Numbered from the stretch's first letter, positions 15,768 to 23,968 are shown. The stretch is DNA of 64,000 nt from Butyrivibrio sp. NC2007 (GCF_000421405.1 NZ_ATWY01000005.1:1-64000), one strand, 5' to 3'. Translations and numbers: made by a program. Notes: generated from the letters alone by a model not told the origin.

Positions 15768-18227
15768 ATGACATATTTCACATGCTTTTTCCTTGATAAC
15801 GAAAAAGACATTATCGTAAGCCTGTACAAAGATTTGGACAGGCTTATGTTTGTGCTCTCAACACCAAATCACGGCACCGGAAACCTTATTAGGAATCTGG
15901 CTTCCACCTGCGGACTTCCGCTTACGAAGAACAAAGACGGGATGCTGGAGATAAGGGGCGAAGTTCCCTGCTATGTGGATGCCGATAATAAGGAGTGCTA
16001 TATCTTCAGCCTTGGTGATATCGAGGTGGCGAATATTTATCTCGATGGGACTGTTGAGACAAAGGCTTCAATTCCTGCCATCGCCAAGACCCTTATGAGT
16101 CAGACCAAGGAGCCGGACTTTGATCTCAGGAAGACGGTCTTTAAGACGCATATCAGGAAAGAGCTTAAGTTCGCCGGAGACCTTCACACACACATGAACG
16201 GTAATCTCTCCGGGGATATTCTGATAGCGCTGGGAATAGCGCACCAGATACGATATCCGCTTTACTATGTAAAAAAGCTTCAGCTGGGCCTTACAAATGC
16301 TCAGTGGGAGAAGGTTCTTGCGCAGAGGAAGAAGGTTGCGTGGCAGTGGACTTCCTCGGATCTGAAGGGCAAGTATCTGGACAGAAAGATCGATGATAAT
16401 ACCTTTATCAACTTTGCGGACCTTATCCTCAACAACCTTGATAATGCGGAGATGAACATTGTTAAGATCCGTGGCTCGCTGGCGGTTATCAAGGACGGGC
16501 AGGCGGTGTTTACCAATCTGGAGAAGGTATATTTGTACCGTTATGTCTTTTGCAAAGGCAAGGAGAGTGAGGACAAGATTGACCTTAGCGGGATTGATCA
16601 GATTCCCGATGATGATGTTAAGAGGCATTTGAAACAGATGCTGCGAGACAGGGAGAATCCGGATTATTGCGGAAATACGATTTTTCAGGACAAGCTCCTT
16701 TGGATTGCAAGAAGCTACAAGAAGCAGGGCGTGTGCTATGCGGAGATTAGCGACACGACACTGGTTAAGAAGTATGAATCAATAGAGATGCTGAGGCAGG
16801 TTCATGAGGTCATGCCCAAGATCTATCAGGAGACGGGCGTTATGATCAGGTTCTTGGCTGCCATCAGAAGGATTCCGCTTACTATCGTTAAGGATGCTGT
16901 AACTCCGGATAATTATCTGGAGCAGAACCTGGAGGTTTTGAAGGCTACGGCGCTGGATCCGTATGTGGCAGGGTGTGATTTTGTCGGCGAGGAGATAAAC
17001 GACATCATTACGCTTAAGCCGGCGTTTAAGGAGATCGTGAAGATCGCCGCCAAGGATCCGAGCTTCGTGATCAGGGTTCATGCGGGAGAGAACGACAGCC
17101 AGAAGGACAACATCGCCCACAGTATCCTGTGCGTCAAGGACTGTCTGGCACCCGGGCAGCAGATGCCGAGGATGAGGCTGGGACACGGTCTTTATACCTA
17201 TAGTCCAAGATCCAAAAAGGGCAAGGAAGTTCTGGCGCAGCTCAAGGAAAACAAGGTTGTGCTGGAGTTCCAGATATCAAGTAATGTACGACTTAACAAC
17301 CTGAATTCGCTTAAGGATCATCCCCTGAAGCAGTACTTGAAACAGGGAATCTGGTGTGTTCAGGGAACGGATGGAGCTGCACTCTATGGAACGTCTTCTA
17401 TAGATGAGGAGCTCTCCTTAAAGACCATGCTGGGACTGACGGATGCAGAGCTTGGGCTTATGAAGGATGCCGAGAGCGCAATTATCAAGTCCAGTCAGGA
17501 AGCGTACTCTGAGAAGAAAGAAGCCTTTGGCAGACTTCTTAAGGGCAGGGATATGGAAGAAGTTCTCCTTGAGAAGATGCAGAAGGTTAAGATATCCGGG
17601 GCATTGTCGGGCGGCGAAGAAAAGCTCGATGCCAACAGGGAGTTCAAGGACCGTATCAGCGATATCACCTGGGACAGATTCCCGGTTGTGGTGCTTGGCG
17701 GAAGCTTTAACACGGAAAACCGCGCCACCAGGATCACCGAGGCCGGTAAGAAAGAACTGGATTCGCTTCTTAAGTTTTTAAATCCTGAGGAAGTGTGCTT
17801 TGTTATCGGGCATAAGATCTCGGGGTATGAGAAATATCTTTTGGATCACAACAAGAAGGGCTTCAGGGTTTATGCAGTCGTTCCGGCTCTTGTCACTGCG
17901 CAGGAGAGGGACAGGCTATTGTCGTACCCCAATCTTCAGATCAGAGTCTCCACAGAGTCCCAGGGCATGGGAATCTACAAGAGCTTCAACTACGAGATCT
18001 TTGAGCGCCGCCCATCCATGGTTGTGGCCTTCGACGGCAACAGCGCCGCCGGAAACCTCATCCAGGAGGCCCGAAACGGCAAGGGTAAGTCTGCGATCCT
18101 CGTCTGGAGCCACTCCAAGAACCTGCGCCCCAAGGTCAGCACCCTTGGCGGCTATGTATACACCTTCGACGAGGCAAACGGCCTCGTCTCCCGAATCAAA
18201 GACCTACAAAAAGGCGTCCCCGGATGA
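15768..18227 (+). CDS. Adenosine-deaminase-like metalloenzyme fused to a C-terminal SLOG-like domain
   Basis: 819 aa. A ~135-residue N-terminal region of unknown fold precedes an adenosine/AMP-deaminase-type barrel. Visible catalytic motifs in order: DLHTHMN with His140 and His142 (metal), VHAGEN with His438 and the HAGE glutamate, LGHGL with His473, and GTDG with Asp535. The second Asp of the usual TDDP motif is Gly. Spacing from HTH to HAGE is nearly 300 residues, longer than in housekeeping deaminases, so the barrel carries a large insertion. Residues ~638-815 form a Rossmann-like SLOG/DprA-type domain (VVVLGGSFN, VCFVIGHKISGYEKYLL, MVVAFDGNSAAGNLIQEAR). SLOG domains bind or process nucleotides in conflict systems, and large deaminases act in RADAR-type defence, but no RADAR ATPase partner is nearby. 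AAGGAG precedes the ATG. Its TGA overlaps a 34-bp repeat array. The deaminase fold is well supported; substrate and SLOG role are inference. Confidence 0.8.
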   Translation: MTYFTCFFLDNEKDIIVSLYKDLDRLMFVLSTPNHGTGNLIRNLASTCGLPLTKNKDGMLEIRGEVPCYVDADNKECYIFSLGDIEVANIYLDGTVETKASIPAIAKTLMSQTKEPDFDLRKTVFKTHIRKELKFAGDLHTHMNGNLSGDILIALGIAHQIRYPLYYVKKLQLGLTNAQWEKVLAQRKKVAWQWTSSDLKGKYLDRKIDDNTFINFADLILNNLDNAEMNIVKIRGSLAVIKDGQAVFTNLEKVYLYRYVFCKGKESEDKIDLSGIDQIPDDDVKRHLKQMLRDRENPDYCGNTIFQDKLLWIARSYKKQGVCYAEISDTTLVKKYESIEMLRQVHEVMPKIYQETGVMIRFLAAIRRIPLTIVKDAVTPDNYLEQNLEVLKATALDPYVAGCDFVGEEINDIITLKPAFKEIVKIAAKDPSFVIRVHAGENDSQKDNIAHSILCVKDCLAPGQQMPRMRLGHGLYTYSPRSKKGKEVLAQLKENKVVLEFQISSNVRLNNLNSLKDHPLKQYLKQGIWCVQGTDGAALYGTSSIDEELSLKTMLGLTDAELGLMKDAESAIIKSSQEAYSEKKEAFGRLLKGRDMEEVLLEKMQKVKISGALSGGEEKLDANREFKDRISDITWDRFPVVVLGGSFNTENRATRITEAGKKELDSLLKFLNPEEVCFVIGHKISGYEKYLLDHNKKGFRVYAVVPALVTAQERDRLLSYPNLQIRVSTESQGMGIYKSFNYEIFERRPSMVVAFDGNSAAGNLIQEARNGKGKSAILVWSHSKNLRPKVSTLGGYVYTFDEANGLVSRIKDLQKGVPG

Positions 18228-18391
18228 GACACCGGGGACGTTTCACTTTGTCTCATTTTGAGTCACCGGGGACGTTTCACTTTGACTCATTTTGAGACAC
18301 TGGGGACGTTTCAGTTTGACTCATTTTGAGTCAATGGGGACGGTTCAGTTTGACTCATTTTGAGACACTGGGGACGTTTCACTTTGACTCA
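18225..18391 (+). repeat. Five tandem 34-bp GGGGAC-family units
   Basis: GGGGAC occurs at 18234, 18268, 18302, 18336 and 18370, exactly 34 bp apart, each followed by GTTTCA (once GGTTCA) and a GACTCATTTTGAGTC-type palindrome. The array begins at the TGA stop of the deaminase-SLOG gene (TGAGACACCGGGG) and is the longest in the window. Confidence 0.95.
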
Positions 18392-18396
18392 AAAAT

Positions 18397-18434
18397 AAGA
18401 CGAGGCGACGATAAATGTTCGCCGCCCCGTCTTT
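18397..18434. terminator. Bidirectional hairpin terminator
   Basis: AAGACG plus GGCGA pairs with TCGCC plus CGTCTT, with A/T tracts on both sides. It lies between the deaminase-SLOG operon and the convergent small gene at 18440-18592, so it can serve both. Confidence 0.65.
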
Positions 18435-18439
18435 TGCCC

Positions 18440-18592
18440 CTAACGAGTGTTAAGTAGTTTCTTAAGTTCCTGTGTTTCTCTCTCAACTTCTTTTTTCATG
18501 AAGTAAACATTCCTGCGATGAAGTGCCTTCGCATGAAGCTTCTCCTTCAGCATATCAATTTCGTACTGCGCTATACCCTTAAGTTCTCCCAT
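18440..18592 (-). CDS. Small charged helical protein, 50 aa, unknown function
   Basis: This minus-strand ORF starts at ATG 18592 with a consensus AGGAGGT seven bases upstream (18600-18606) and ends with TAG at 18440-18442. The protein begins MGELKGIAQYEIDMLKEKL and continues with HAKALHRRNVYFMKKEVERE, ending TQELKKLLNTR. It is rich in Lys, Glu and Leu, consistent with one long amphipathic helix or short coiled coil, and has no membrane segment. The near-perfect ribosome binding site and the terminator directly after the stop support a real gene. No family is recognised. Confidence 0.65.
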   Translation of the reverse strand: MGELKGIAQYEIDMLKEKLHAKALHRRNVYFMKKEVERETQELKKLLNTR

Positions 18593-18769
18593 TTTTGATA
18601 CCTCCTGTCAGTGTTTGTTCAACACCCCCTCACGAGTCTCAAGATAATTTTAATCACAATATTTGTTTAAATATCGTTTAATGTCTGAAAATTGTGTGAA
18701 TTATTTCTTTTATGAATTCACATGTCACATTTGCCTTCGCATCAAAAATTTCGAATTTGCGGATTATAC

Positions 18770-18798
18770 TTGTACACTTTTAAGCGTAGTTGTGATAA
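18770..18798 (+). promoter_or_regulatory. Probable mgtE promoter
   Basis: TTGTAC, 17 bp, TGATAA, ending about 160 bp before mgtE. This gives a long 5' leader holding the structured region and leader ORF. Confidence 0.45.
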
Positions 18799-18812
18799 AG
18801 TAAGAGTGCTGA

Positions 18813-18943
18813 AGTGCAACTGCTTTCTATGCAGATATTCCAATGCACTAATCTCCAACAGAAAGGTGGTGGTTTTTAATGAAGTCTGATTCACATATAT
18901 GCAGTAGTGATTCTGCTCCCGGTCGAAGTACCATAAAAACCAC
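18813..18943 (+). promoter_or_regulatory. Structured mgtE 5' leader, candidate cis-regulator
   Basis: Two structures are visible. First, AGTGCA (18813-18818) pairs with TGCACT (18844-18849) and encloses CTGC/GCAG. Second, GTGGTTTTTA (18869-18878) pairs perfectly with TAAAAACCAC (18934-18943), a pairing that covers the ribosome binding region just before the leader ORF start and lies just before the mgtE ribosome binding site. No known Mg2+ riboswitch consensus (M-box) was recognised. Regulation by Mg2+ is inferred from the downstream gene. Confidence 0.5.
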
Positions 18944-18992
18944 ATACAAAGGAGATTACCATGGAAAAAGAAGAAGAAAAGACTCTCGTTGA
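18879..18992 (+). CDS. Putative 37-aa leader peptide overlapping mgtE
   Basis: An ATG at 18879 follows GAAAGGTGGTGG and opens a 37-codon ORF (MKSDSHICSSDSAPGRSTIK, then TTYKGDYHGKRRRKDSR) that ends at TGA 18990-18992, 32 bases inside mgtE in another frame. Its start sits at the foot of the GTGGTTTTTA/TAAAAACCAC stem, so ribosomes on it would melt the stem and cross the mgtE start. This layout suits translation-dependent control, as with other Mg2+ transporter leader peptides. It may equally be a chance ORF; no homolog is known to me. Confidence 0.4.
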   Translation: MKSDSHICSSDSAPGRSTIKTTYKGDYHGKRRRKDSR

Positions 18993-20325
18993 AACACTTC
19001 AGGAACTTCTATCATCCAGGCAATATACGCTGCTTCGCCAGACCATCTCTGAGATGAACACAGTAGATATCGCTGCTGCCATGAGTGAGATGGCGGACGA
19101 GGATTCCCTTAAAATGTTCAGAATCCTCCCCAAGGATATGGCGGCTGACGTTTTTGCCGATCTGGAAATGGACGTACAGCAGTACATCATTCAGTCCATG
19201 TCAGACCGAGAAGCTTCCAACATAATTGAAAACCTGATGGCCGATGATGCTACAGACCTGCTGGAGGAAATGCCTGCCAGCGTTGTTAAGCGTATTCTGG
19301 CCAATGCGAGCCCTGAGACAAGGGCCGATATTAACCACCTGCTTCGCTATCCTGAGGATTCAGCCGGATCCATCATGACCGTGGAGTATGTTGACCTGCG
19401 TGAAGATATGACGGTCAGCGAGGCCATAGAGCGAATCAGGAAAAAGGGCGTTGATTCAGAGACCATCAACATCTGCTACGTCGTAACCAAGCAGAAGATT
19501 CTGGTAGGAACAGTTGCCCTTAGATACCTGCTCATCATGAAGCCTGACGACGTGATCGGTGACATCATGAACACCAACGTCATCAGTATCGGAACCATGA
19601 CCGACCAGGAAGAAGCAGCCAGAATGTTCCAGAAATACGGCTTTACAGCGATGCCCGTTGTCGACAACGAATCTCGTATGGTCGGAATCATCACCATCGA
19701 TGACGTAGTGGACATCCTTGAAGAAGAGGCTACCGAGGATATCGAGAAGATGGCAGCTATCGTGCCATCCGACAAGCCCTATCCCAAGGTTGGTATATTT
19801 GAAACTTACAAGAACAGAATACCGTGGCTATTGTTCCTCATGATCAGCGCCACATTTACAGGCGCCATCATCACAGGCTTTGAGGATGCACTCTCAGCCT
19901 ATGTTGTACTCACCGCCTACATCCCGATGCTGATGGATACCGGAGGAAATGCCGGTTCCCAGGCAAGCGTTTCCATCATCCGTGGTCTTTCGTTAAAAGA
20001 GATTGAGTTCGAGGATCTCTTCAAGATCATCTGGAAGGAAATCAGAGTTGCTGTACTCTGTGGCTTAACACTGGCAATCGCAAACTTTGCCAAGCTCCTG
20101 CTTTTGGACAGAGTATCATTTCTCGTAGCTGCAGTAATCTGCCTGACGCTGCTCTTTGTAGTGCTCATCGCCAAGCTCGTCGGCTGCTGCCTTCCTATGC
20201 TGGCATCCAAGATCGGCTTCGACCCGGCAGTTATGGCCAGCCCATTTATTACAACAATTGTCGATGCACTCTCTCTTCTGGTTTACTTCAACATCGCAAC
20301 CAGGATGCTGCATCTTGTAGCATAG
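18961..20325 (+). CDS. mgtE: MgtE-family Mg2+ transporter
   Basis: 454 aa. The N-terminal superhelical MgtE_N domain (~10-125, with LPKDMAADVFADLEMDVQQY) is followed by RYPEDSAGSIMT and a CBS-domain pair (~130-255) that senses intracellular Mg2+. A C-terminal domain of five membrane helices follows (~285-450), including AYIPMLMDTGGNAGSQASVS, the conserved pore segment. It is a Mg2+ channel/transporter of the cytoplasmic membrane. AAAGGAG precedes the ATG. It is a single-gene unit with its own terminator and an unusual structured leader. Confidence 0.96.
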   Translation: MEKEEEKTLVETLQELLSSRQYTLLRQTISEMNTVDIAAAMSEMADEDSLKMFRILPKDMAADVFADLEMDVQQYIIQSMSDREASNIIENLMADDATDLLEEMPASVVKRILANASPETRADINHLLRYPEDSAGSIMTVEYVDLREDMTVSEAIERIRKKGVDSETINICYVVTKQKILVGTVALRYLLIMKPDDVIGDIMNTNVISIGTMTDQEEAARMFQKYGFTAMPVVDNESRMVGIITIDDVVDILEEEATEDIEKMAAIVPSDKPYPKVGIFETYKNRIPWLLFLMISATFTGAIITGFEDALSAYVVLTAYIPMLMDTGGNAGSQASVSIIRGLSLKEIEFEDLFKIIWKEIRVAVLCGLTLAIANFAKLLLLDRVSFLVAAVICLTLLFVVLIAKLVGCCLPMLASKIGFDPAVMASPFITTIVDALSLLVYFNIATRMLHLVA

Positions 20326-20335
20326 CAAAAGAAAT

Positions 20336-20380
20336 ACCTCCGGAATCTGGTTCTTATCCAGACCCGGAGGTTTTATTTTT
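20336..20380 (+). terminator. mgtE terminator
   Basis: CCTCCGG and TCTGG pair with CCAGA and CCGGAGG around a short loop, followed by TTTTATTTTT, directly after the mgtE stop. Confidence 0.85.
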
Positions 20381-20387
20381 GCAAAAA

Positions 20388-20486
20388 TGAGTCAAAGTGA
20401 AACGTCCCCATTGACTCAAAATGAGTCAATCTGAAACGTCCCCAGTGACTCAAAATGAGTCAAAGTGAAACGTCCCCGGTGACTCA
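20388..20486 (-). repeat. Three tandem 34-bp GGGGAC-family units
   Basis: GTCCCC occurs at 20404, 20438 and 20472 (period 34) between the mgtE terminator and the aspS promoter. The last unit ends immediately before the -35 hexamer. Confidence 0.93.
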
Positions 20487-20489
20487 CCC

Positions 20490-20518
20490 TTGAATAATTG
20501 CGACTAATGGTCTAAAAT
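20490..20518 (+). promoter_or_regulatory. aspS promoter
   Basis: TTGAAT, 17 bp, TAAAAT. Transcription would begin near 20525, which rules out the upstream in-frame ATG at 20517 as the start of aspS. Confidence 0.65.
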
Positions 20519-20561
20519 GTTGTGGTTAACAGTAGTAATGAGTAGAAATGGAGTAATACAA

Positions 20562-22370
20562 ATGATGCAATCACGTACACATAACTGTGGTGAGCTTCGC
20601 ATTGAGGATGCCGGCAAGAGCGTAACACTTGTAGGCTGGCTTGAGAACATGCGTGAAGTCGGATCGGGACTTGGATTCGTAGTTCTTCGTGACTTCTATG
20701 GCACAACTCAGATTGTCCTTGATACAGAAGAAATGGTTAAGACAGCCAAGGCTATCAATAAAGAGTCAACAATTTCCGTTAAGGGTGTTGTTAGAGAGCG
20801 TAGCTCCAAGAATCCTAAGCAGGCAACCGGTGATATCGAGGTTGTTCCTGAGTCAATCGAGGTTCTTGGCAGATGCCAGCACAACGAGCTTCCTTTTGAG
20901 ATCAATCACTCAAGAGAGGCTGATGAGACAGCACGTCTTAAGTACAGATACTTAGATCTCAGAAATCCTGAGGTTAAGAAGAACATTGTCCTTAGATGCA
21001 ATGTTATTGCAGCTCTTCGTCAGTCAATGACAGAGCACGGATTTTTGGAGATCACAACTCCTATCCTTACAGCTTCATCACCTGAGGGAGCAAGAGACTA
21101 CCTGGTTCCTGCAAGAAAGCACCCCGGTAAGTTCTATGCACTTCCACAGGCACCTCAGCAGTTCAAGCAGCTTCTTATGACAGCAGGGTTTGATCGCTAC
21201 TTCCAGATCGCACCTTGCTTTAGAGATGAGGATGCGAGAGGAGACAGAAGCCCGGGAGAGTTCTATCAGCTTGATATGGAGATGGCGTTTGCATCTCAGG
21301 AGGACGTATTCTCAGTATGTGAGGATGTCCTTCCTCCAATCTTTGCTAAATACGGCACATACAACCGTGCTTCAGGATCACCTTTCATGAGGATCCCATA
21401 CCTTGAGGCCATGGAGAAATACGGATCAGATAAGCCTGATCTTCGTATCGACCTTACAGTTACTGACGTAACCGAGTCCCTTAAGGACTGCGGCTTCGGA
21501 CCTTTCGCAAGTAAGAGCGAGGACGGACAGGACACAGACGTAAGGATCAAGGCCGTTGTAATTTCAGACTTCAAGGAGAGCCGTAAGTTCATCGACAAGA
21601 CAATCGGCGATGTTGAAGTTCAGTCAGGTAACAAGGCTTACTGGTTCAGAATGGACGAGAACGGAGAGCTTGTCGGAGGAATCTCCAAGTTTGTTGCTCC
21701 TATCAAGGACAGCGTAGTATCAGCTCTTTCACTCAAGTCTGGAGACCTCGTGGTTCTCTCAGCAGGCAAGCTCGGCGCAGCTCAGAAGACAGCCGGTGTT
21801 ATCGTTAAGACCTTCGGAGCAGCAGTTCCCGGTCACATGGACAAAGAGCAGTACGCATTCTGCTGGATCGTTGACTTCCCTATGTACGAGATCGGTGAGG
21901 AGTCAGGCGAGCTCGAGTTCTGCCACAACCCATTCTCAATGCCATCCGGCGGACTTGAGACACTTCTTAAGGCAGAGAGAGGCGAGATCGATCCTCTTTC
22001 AATAACAGCAGATCAGTACGACCTTGTATGTAACGGTGTTGAGCTTTCATCAGGTGCCGTTCGTAACCATGATCCCGAGATCATGATCAAGGCCTTCGAG
22101 ATGGTAAGACTTGGCGAGGACGACGTTAAGGCCAAGTTCCCTGCTATGTACAACGCCTTCACCTATGGCGCTCCGCCACACGCAGGAATCGCACCCGGTG
22201 TAGACCGTATGGTAATGCTTCTTGCAGGCGAGGATACCATCAGGGAGATCATTCCGTTCCCTATGAACAAGAATGCTCAGGACGTAATGATGGACGCTCC
22301 CGGATACGTAACAGACAAGCAGCTTGAGGAGCTTCACATCAGAACCGTAGATGTTAAGACAGAAGAATAA
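20562..22370 (+). CDS. aspS: Aspartyl-tRNA synthetase
   Basis: About 602 aa class II synthetase charging tRNA-Asp (tRNA-Asn charging is possible if the organism uses the indirect route). The N-terminal OB-fold anticodon-binding domain begins RTHNCGELR. Class II motifs follow: FLEITTPILTASSPEGARDY (motif 1 region), FYALPQAPQQFKQLLM with CFRDEDARGDRSPGEFYQLD (motif 2), and the bacterial GAD insertion. Motif 3 is APPHAGIAPGVDRMVMLL. The start at 20562 is chosen from GGAG at 20550-20553 and the promoter position; ATG 20565 is a close alternative. It is probably a single-gene transcript. Confidence 0.97.
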   Translation: MMQSRTHNCGELRIEDAGKSVTLVGWLENMREVGSGLGFVVLRDFYGTTQIVLDTEEMVKTAKAINKESTISVKGVVRERSSKNPKQATGDIEVVPESIEVLGRCQHNELPFEINHSREADETARLKYRYLDLRNPEVKKNIVLRCNVIAALRQSMTEHGFLEITTPILTASSPEGARDYLVPARKHPGKFYALPQAPQQFKQLLMTAGFDRYFQIAPCFRDEDARGDRSPGEFYQLDMEMAFASQEDVFSVCEDVLPPIFAKYGTYNRASGSPFMRIPYLEAMEKYGSDKPDLRIDLTVTDVTESLKDCGFGPFASKSEDGQDTDVRIKAVVISDFKESRKFIDKTIGDVEVQSGNKAYWFRMDENGELVGGISKFVAPIKDSVVSALSLKSGDLVVLSAGKLGAAQKTAGVIVKTFGAAVPGHMDKEQYAFCWIVDFPMYEIGEESGELEFCHNPFSMPSGGLETLLKAERGEIDPLSITADQYDLVCNGVELSSGAVRNHDPEIMIKAFEMVRLGEDDVKAKFPAMYNAFTYGAPPHAGIAPGVDRMVMLLAGEDTIREIIPFPMNKNAQDVMMDAPGYVTDKQLEELHIRTVDVKTEE

Positions 22371-22386
22371 TAAAATCAAAAAAAGA

Positions 22387-22412
22387 GCGGGCAGTGTATC
22401 AGCACTGTCCGC
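22387..22412. terminator. Hairpin shared by aspS and the convergent GGDEF gene
   Basis: GCGGGCAGTG pairs with CACTGTCCGC around a 6-base loop, with an A-rich left and T-rich right flank. It overlaps the stop codon of the minus-strand gene (22399-22401). Confidence 0.75.
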
Positions 22413-23760
22413 TTATTTCTATCATGTGAGAAAAATACGTCAGATCCGCCAGGTCCGTCAGCGAAAGCCTGCACGAACTCTGAGTGTGATTCATGTACAG
22501 AATATATCCCGGCCTCTTGCCATGCTTCATCTTGTATATCACAAGGACCCTTAAGTCGTTCTTCTTCATAAACGCGGCTATCTGAGGATTCTTTTCCCTG
22601 TCCAGATCAAACCCGATCACACAGATAGGCGCCTTTTCAATCTTATCATCCAGCTCTCCGCACGTCAGAATGGGGAGCTCTAATTCGTTATGGGTAAAAG
22701 AAATTTCTCCGTCATCTCCGGTATGGCTCTGCAGACTGTAATAGCTCTTTTCCCCGTCAAGATCCGCCACGCATATCTCATCTATGGTATAGCCCTTTAT
22801 TATCTGCTCAAAGGCGCATTCGCAAGGCAGATTCCCCTCGGAAATGAGCTTGTCCATAAGCCCCATCATCATATTGCTCTTTTCACGATTCATCAGCATG
22901 TTCTGGGAAATTGTCATTACCTTCCCGTCGTAGAGCACCTTACCATGTATGAGCGGCGAGTAAAAGATATATCGGTTACGGCCCTTGGTCTTGGCGATGT
23001 ACAGCATTTTGTCCGCTAGCATGAACATGCTCTCATAGTCCATGGCATCTGTCGGGAAAAGAGCTCCTCCCATGGATACGGTTACGCAGACATTGTTTCC
23101 GATGTTCTGATATTTTTCTTCAACGGTCTTGCGGATGGTCATGAGGGTGTTTCTAAGGTCCTGCTCGGTGCTGATTTTTTCAAGGACCAGCATGAACTCG
23201 TCGCCGCCAATCCTTCCGACAACGCCGTTATCTCCAACGATCTCTTTTGCAATATGAGCTACCTCGGTGATGATCTCATCGCCCCTCATGTGGCCGAAAG
23301 TATCGTTCACCGACTTGAAGTTATCTATGTCCATCAGGAAGAAATAAAAAGGCTTATGGCTCTTGTCTTCCATCAGATCCTTGGCATACTCGGTGATGGT
23401 GTTCTTGTTGTAGAGCCCTGTCATCTTGTCGTAGTAGCTGTCAGTGCTTCCGGTCTTCATTGACTGGATATCGCTCAGCTCCACCTGTATCGGCTCCTCA
23501 GGATTTTCCGGCTTTTCGATGTTGGCCGCAAACCAGTCAAGGTTGTTGTTGCCGGCCCTTACGCGAAAGCAGGTGAGATTTGTCGATCCGTACCCTATGG
23601 CAAACATGCAGTTCTGGAGCTGCATGATGTCAGGCGGCGGAATGATCTGGCTTAAATTATGTAATTCTTTCATGCCGAGATAGCTTAAAAATGCATTGTC
23701 ATTTTTAACGATATTAAGCTCATTATCTACGCAGATGAGATATCTTTTAAACCGTCGCAT
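22399..23760 (-). CDS. Soluble GGDEF diguanylate cyclase
   Basis: 453 aa with no membrane segment. Residues ~1-105 look like a degenerate PAS-type sensor (CVDNELNIVKNDNAFLSYLG). Residues ~115-275 are a GGDEF domain, starting DKMTGLYNKNTITEY and with the active-site GRIGGDEF (GGDEF at 185-189); no RxxD inhibitory site is seen before it. Residues ~280-450 form an extra C-terminal region of unknown fold, with conserved-looking CECAFEQIIKGYTIDEICVA. It likely makes c-di-GMP in response to an unknown cytoplasmic signal. GGAGGTAG precedes the ATG on the minus strand. It is divergent from the ATP synthase operon. Confidence 0.9.
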   Translation of the reverse strand: MRRFKRYLICVDNELNIVKNDNAFLSYLGMKELHNLSQIIPPPDIMQLQNCMFAIGYGSTNLTCFRVRAGNNNLDWFAANIEKPENPEEPIQVELSDIQSMKTGSTDSYYDKMTGLYNKNTITEYAKDLMEDKSHKPFYFFLMDIDNFKSVNDTFGHMRGDEIITEVAHIAKEIVGDNGVVGRIGGDEFMLVLEKISTEQDLRNTLMTIRKTVEEKYQNIGNNVCVTVSMGGALFPTDAMDYESMFMLADKMLYIAKTKGRNRYIFYSPLIHGKVLYDGKVMTISQNMLMNREKSNMMMGLMDKLISEGNLPCECAFEQIIKGYTIDEICVADLDGEKSYYSLQSHTGDDGEISFTHNELELPILTCGELDDKIEKAPICVIGFDLDREKNPQIAAFMKKNDLRVLVIYKMKHGKRPGYILYMNHTQSSCRLSLTDLADLTYFSHMIEISGQC

Positions 23761-23895
23761 ACTACCTCCATACTAGAATCGTGTCTATTTTGAATTTAAC
23801 AGAAAATAAGTCTTGTTAGCAACAGATAATGCTTTCAAATTGGCGAAATTTTGATAAAAGTTTTATAAATAGCCTTTTAAATTGTCGCACTTTTA

Positions 23896-23924
23896 TTGTG
23901 AAAGCCCTAAAAATGCAGTAAAAT
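23896..23924 (+). promoter_or_regulatory. ATP synthase operon promoter
   Basis: TTGTGA, 17 bp, TAAAAT, about 45 bp before the first gene of the operon. Confidence 0.65.
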
Positions 23925-23968
23925 AGACTATGGGTCTTTATTTTTCAGAAAGGAGCACAGAAAGCCTG

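Noticed and set aside
15768..18227. RADAR system (RdrA/RdrB)
   Set aside because: The deaminase is of suitable size, but there is no neighbouring large ATPase, and the C-terminal SLOG-like domain is not a feature I associate with RdrB.
17800..18261. 153-aa plus-strand ORF overlapping the deaminase-SLOG gene
   Set aside because: It is a shadow frame of the SLOG-coding sequence extended into the 34-bp repeats, with low-complexity Arg/Ser-rich translation.
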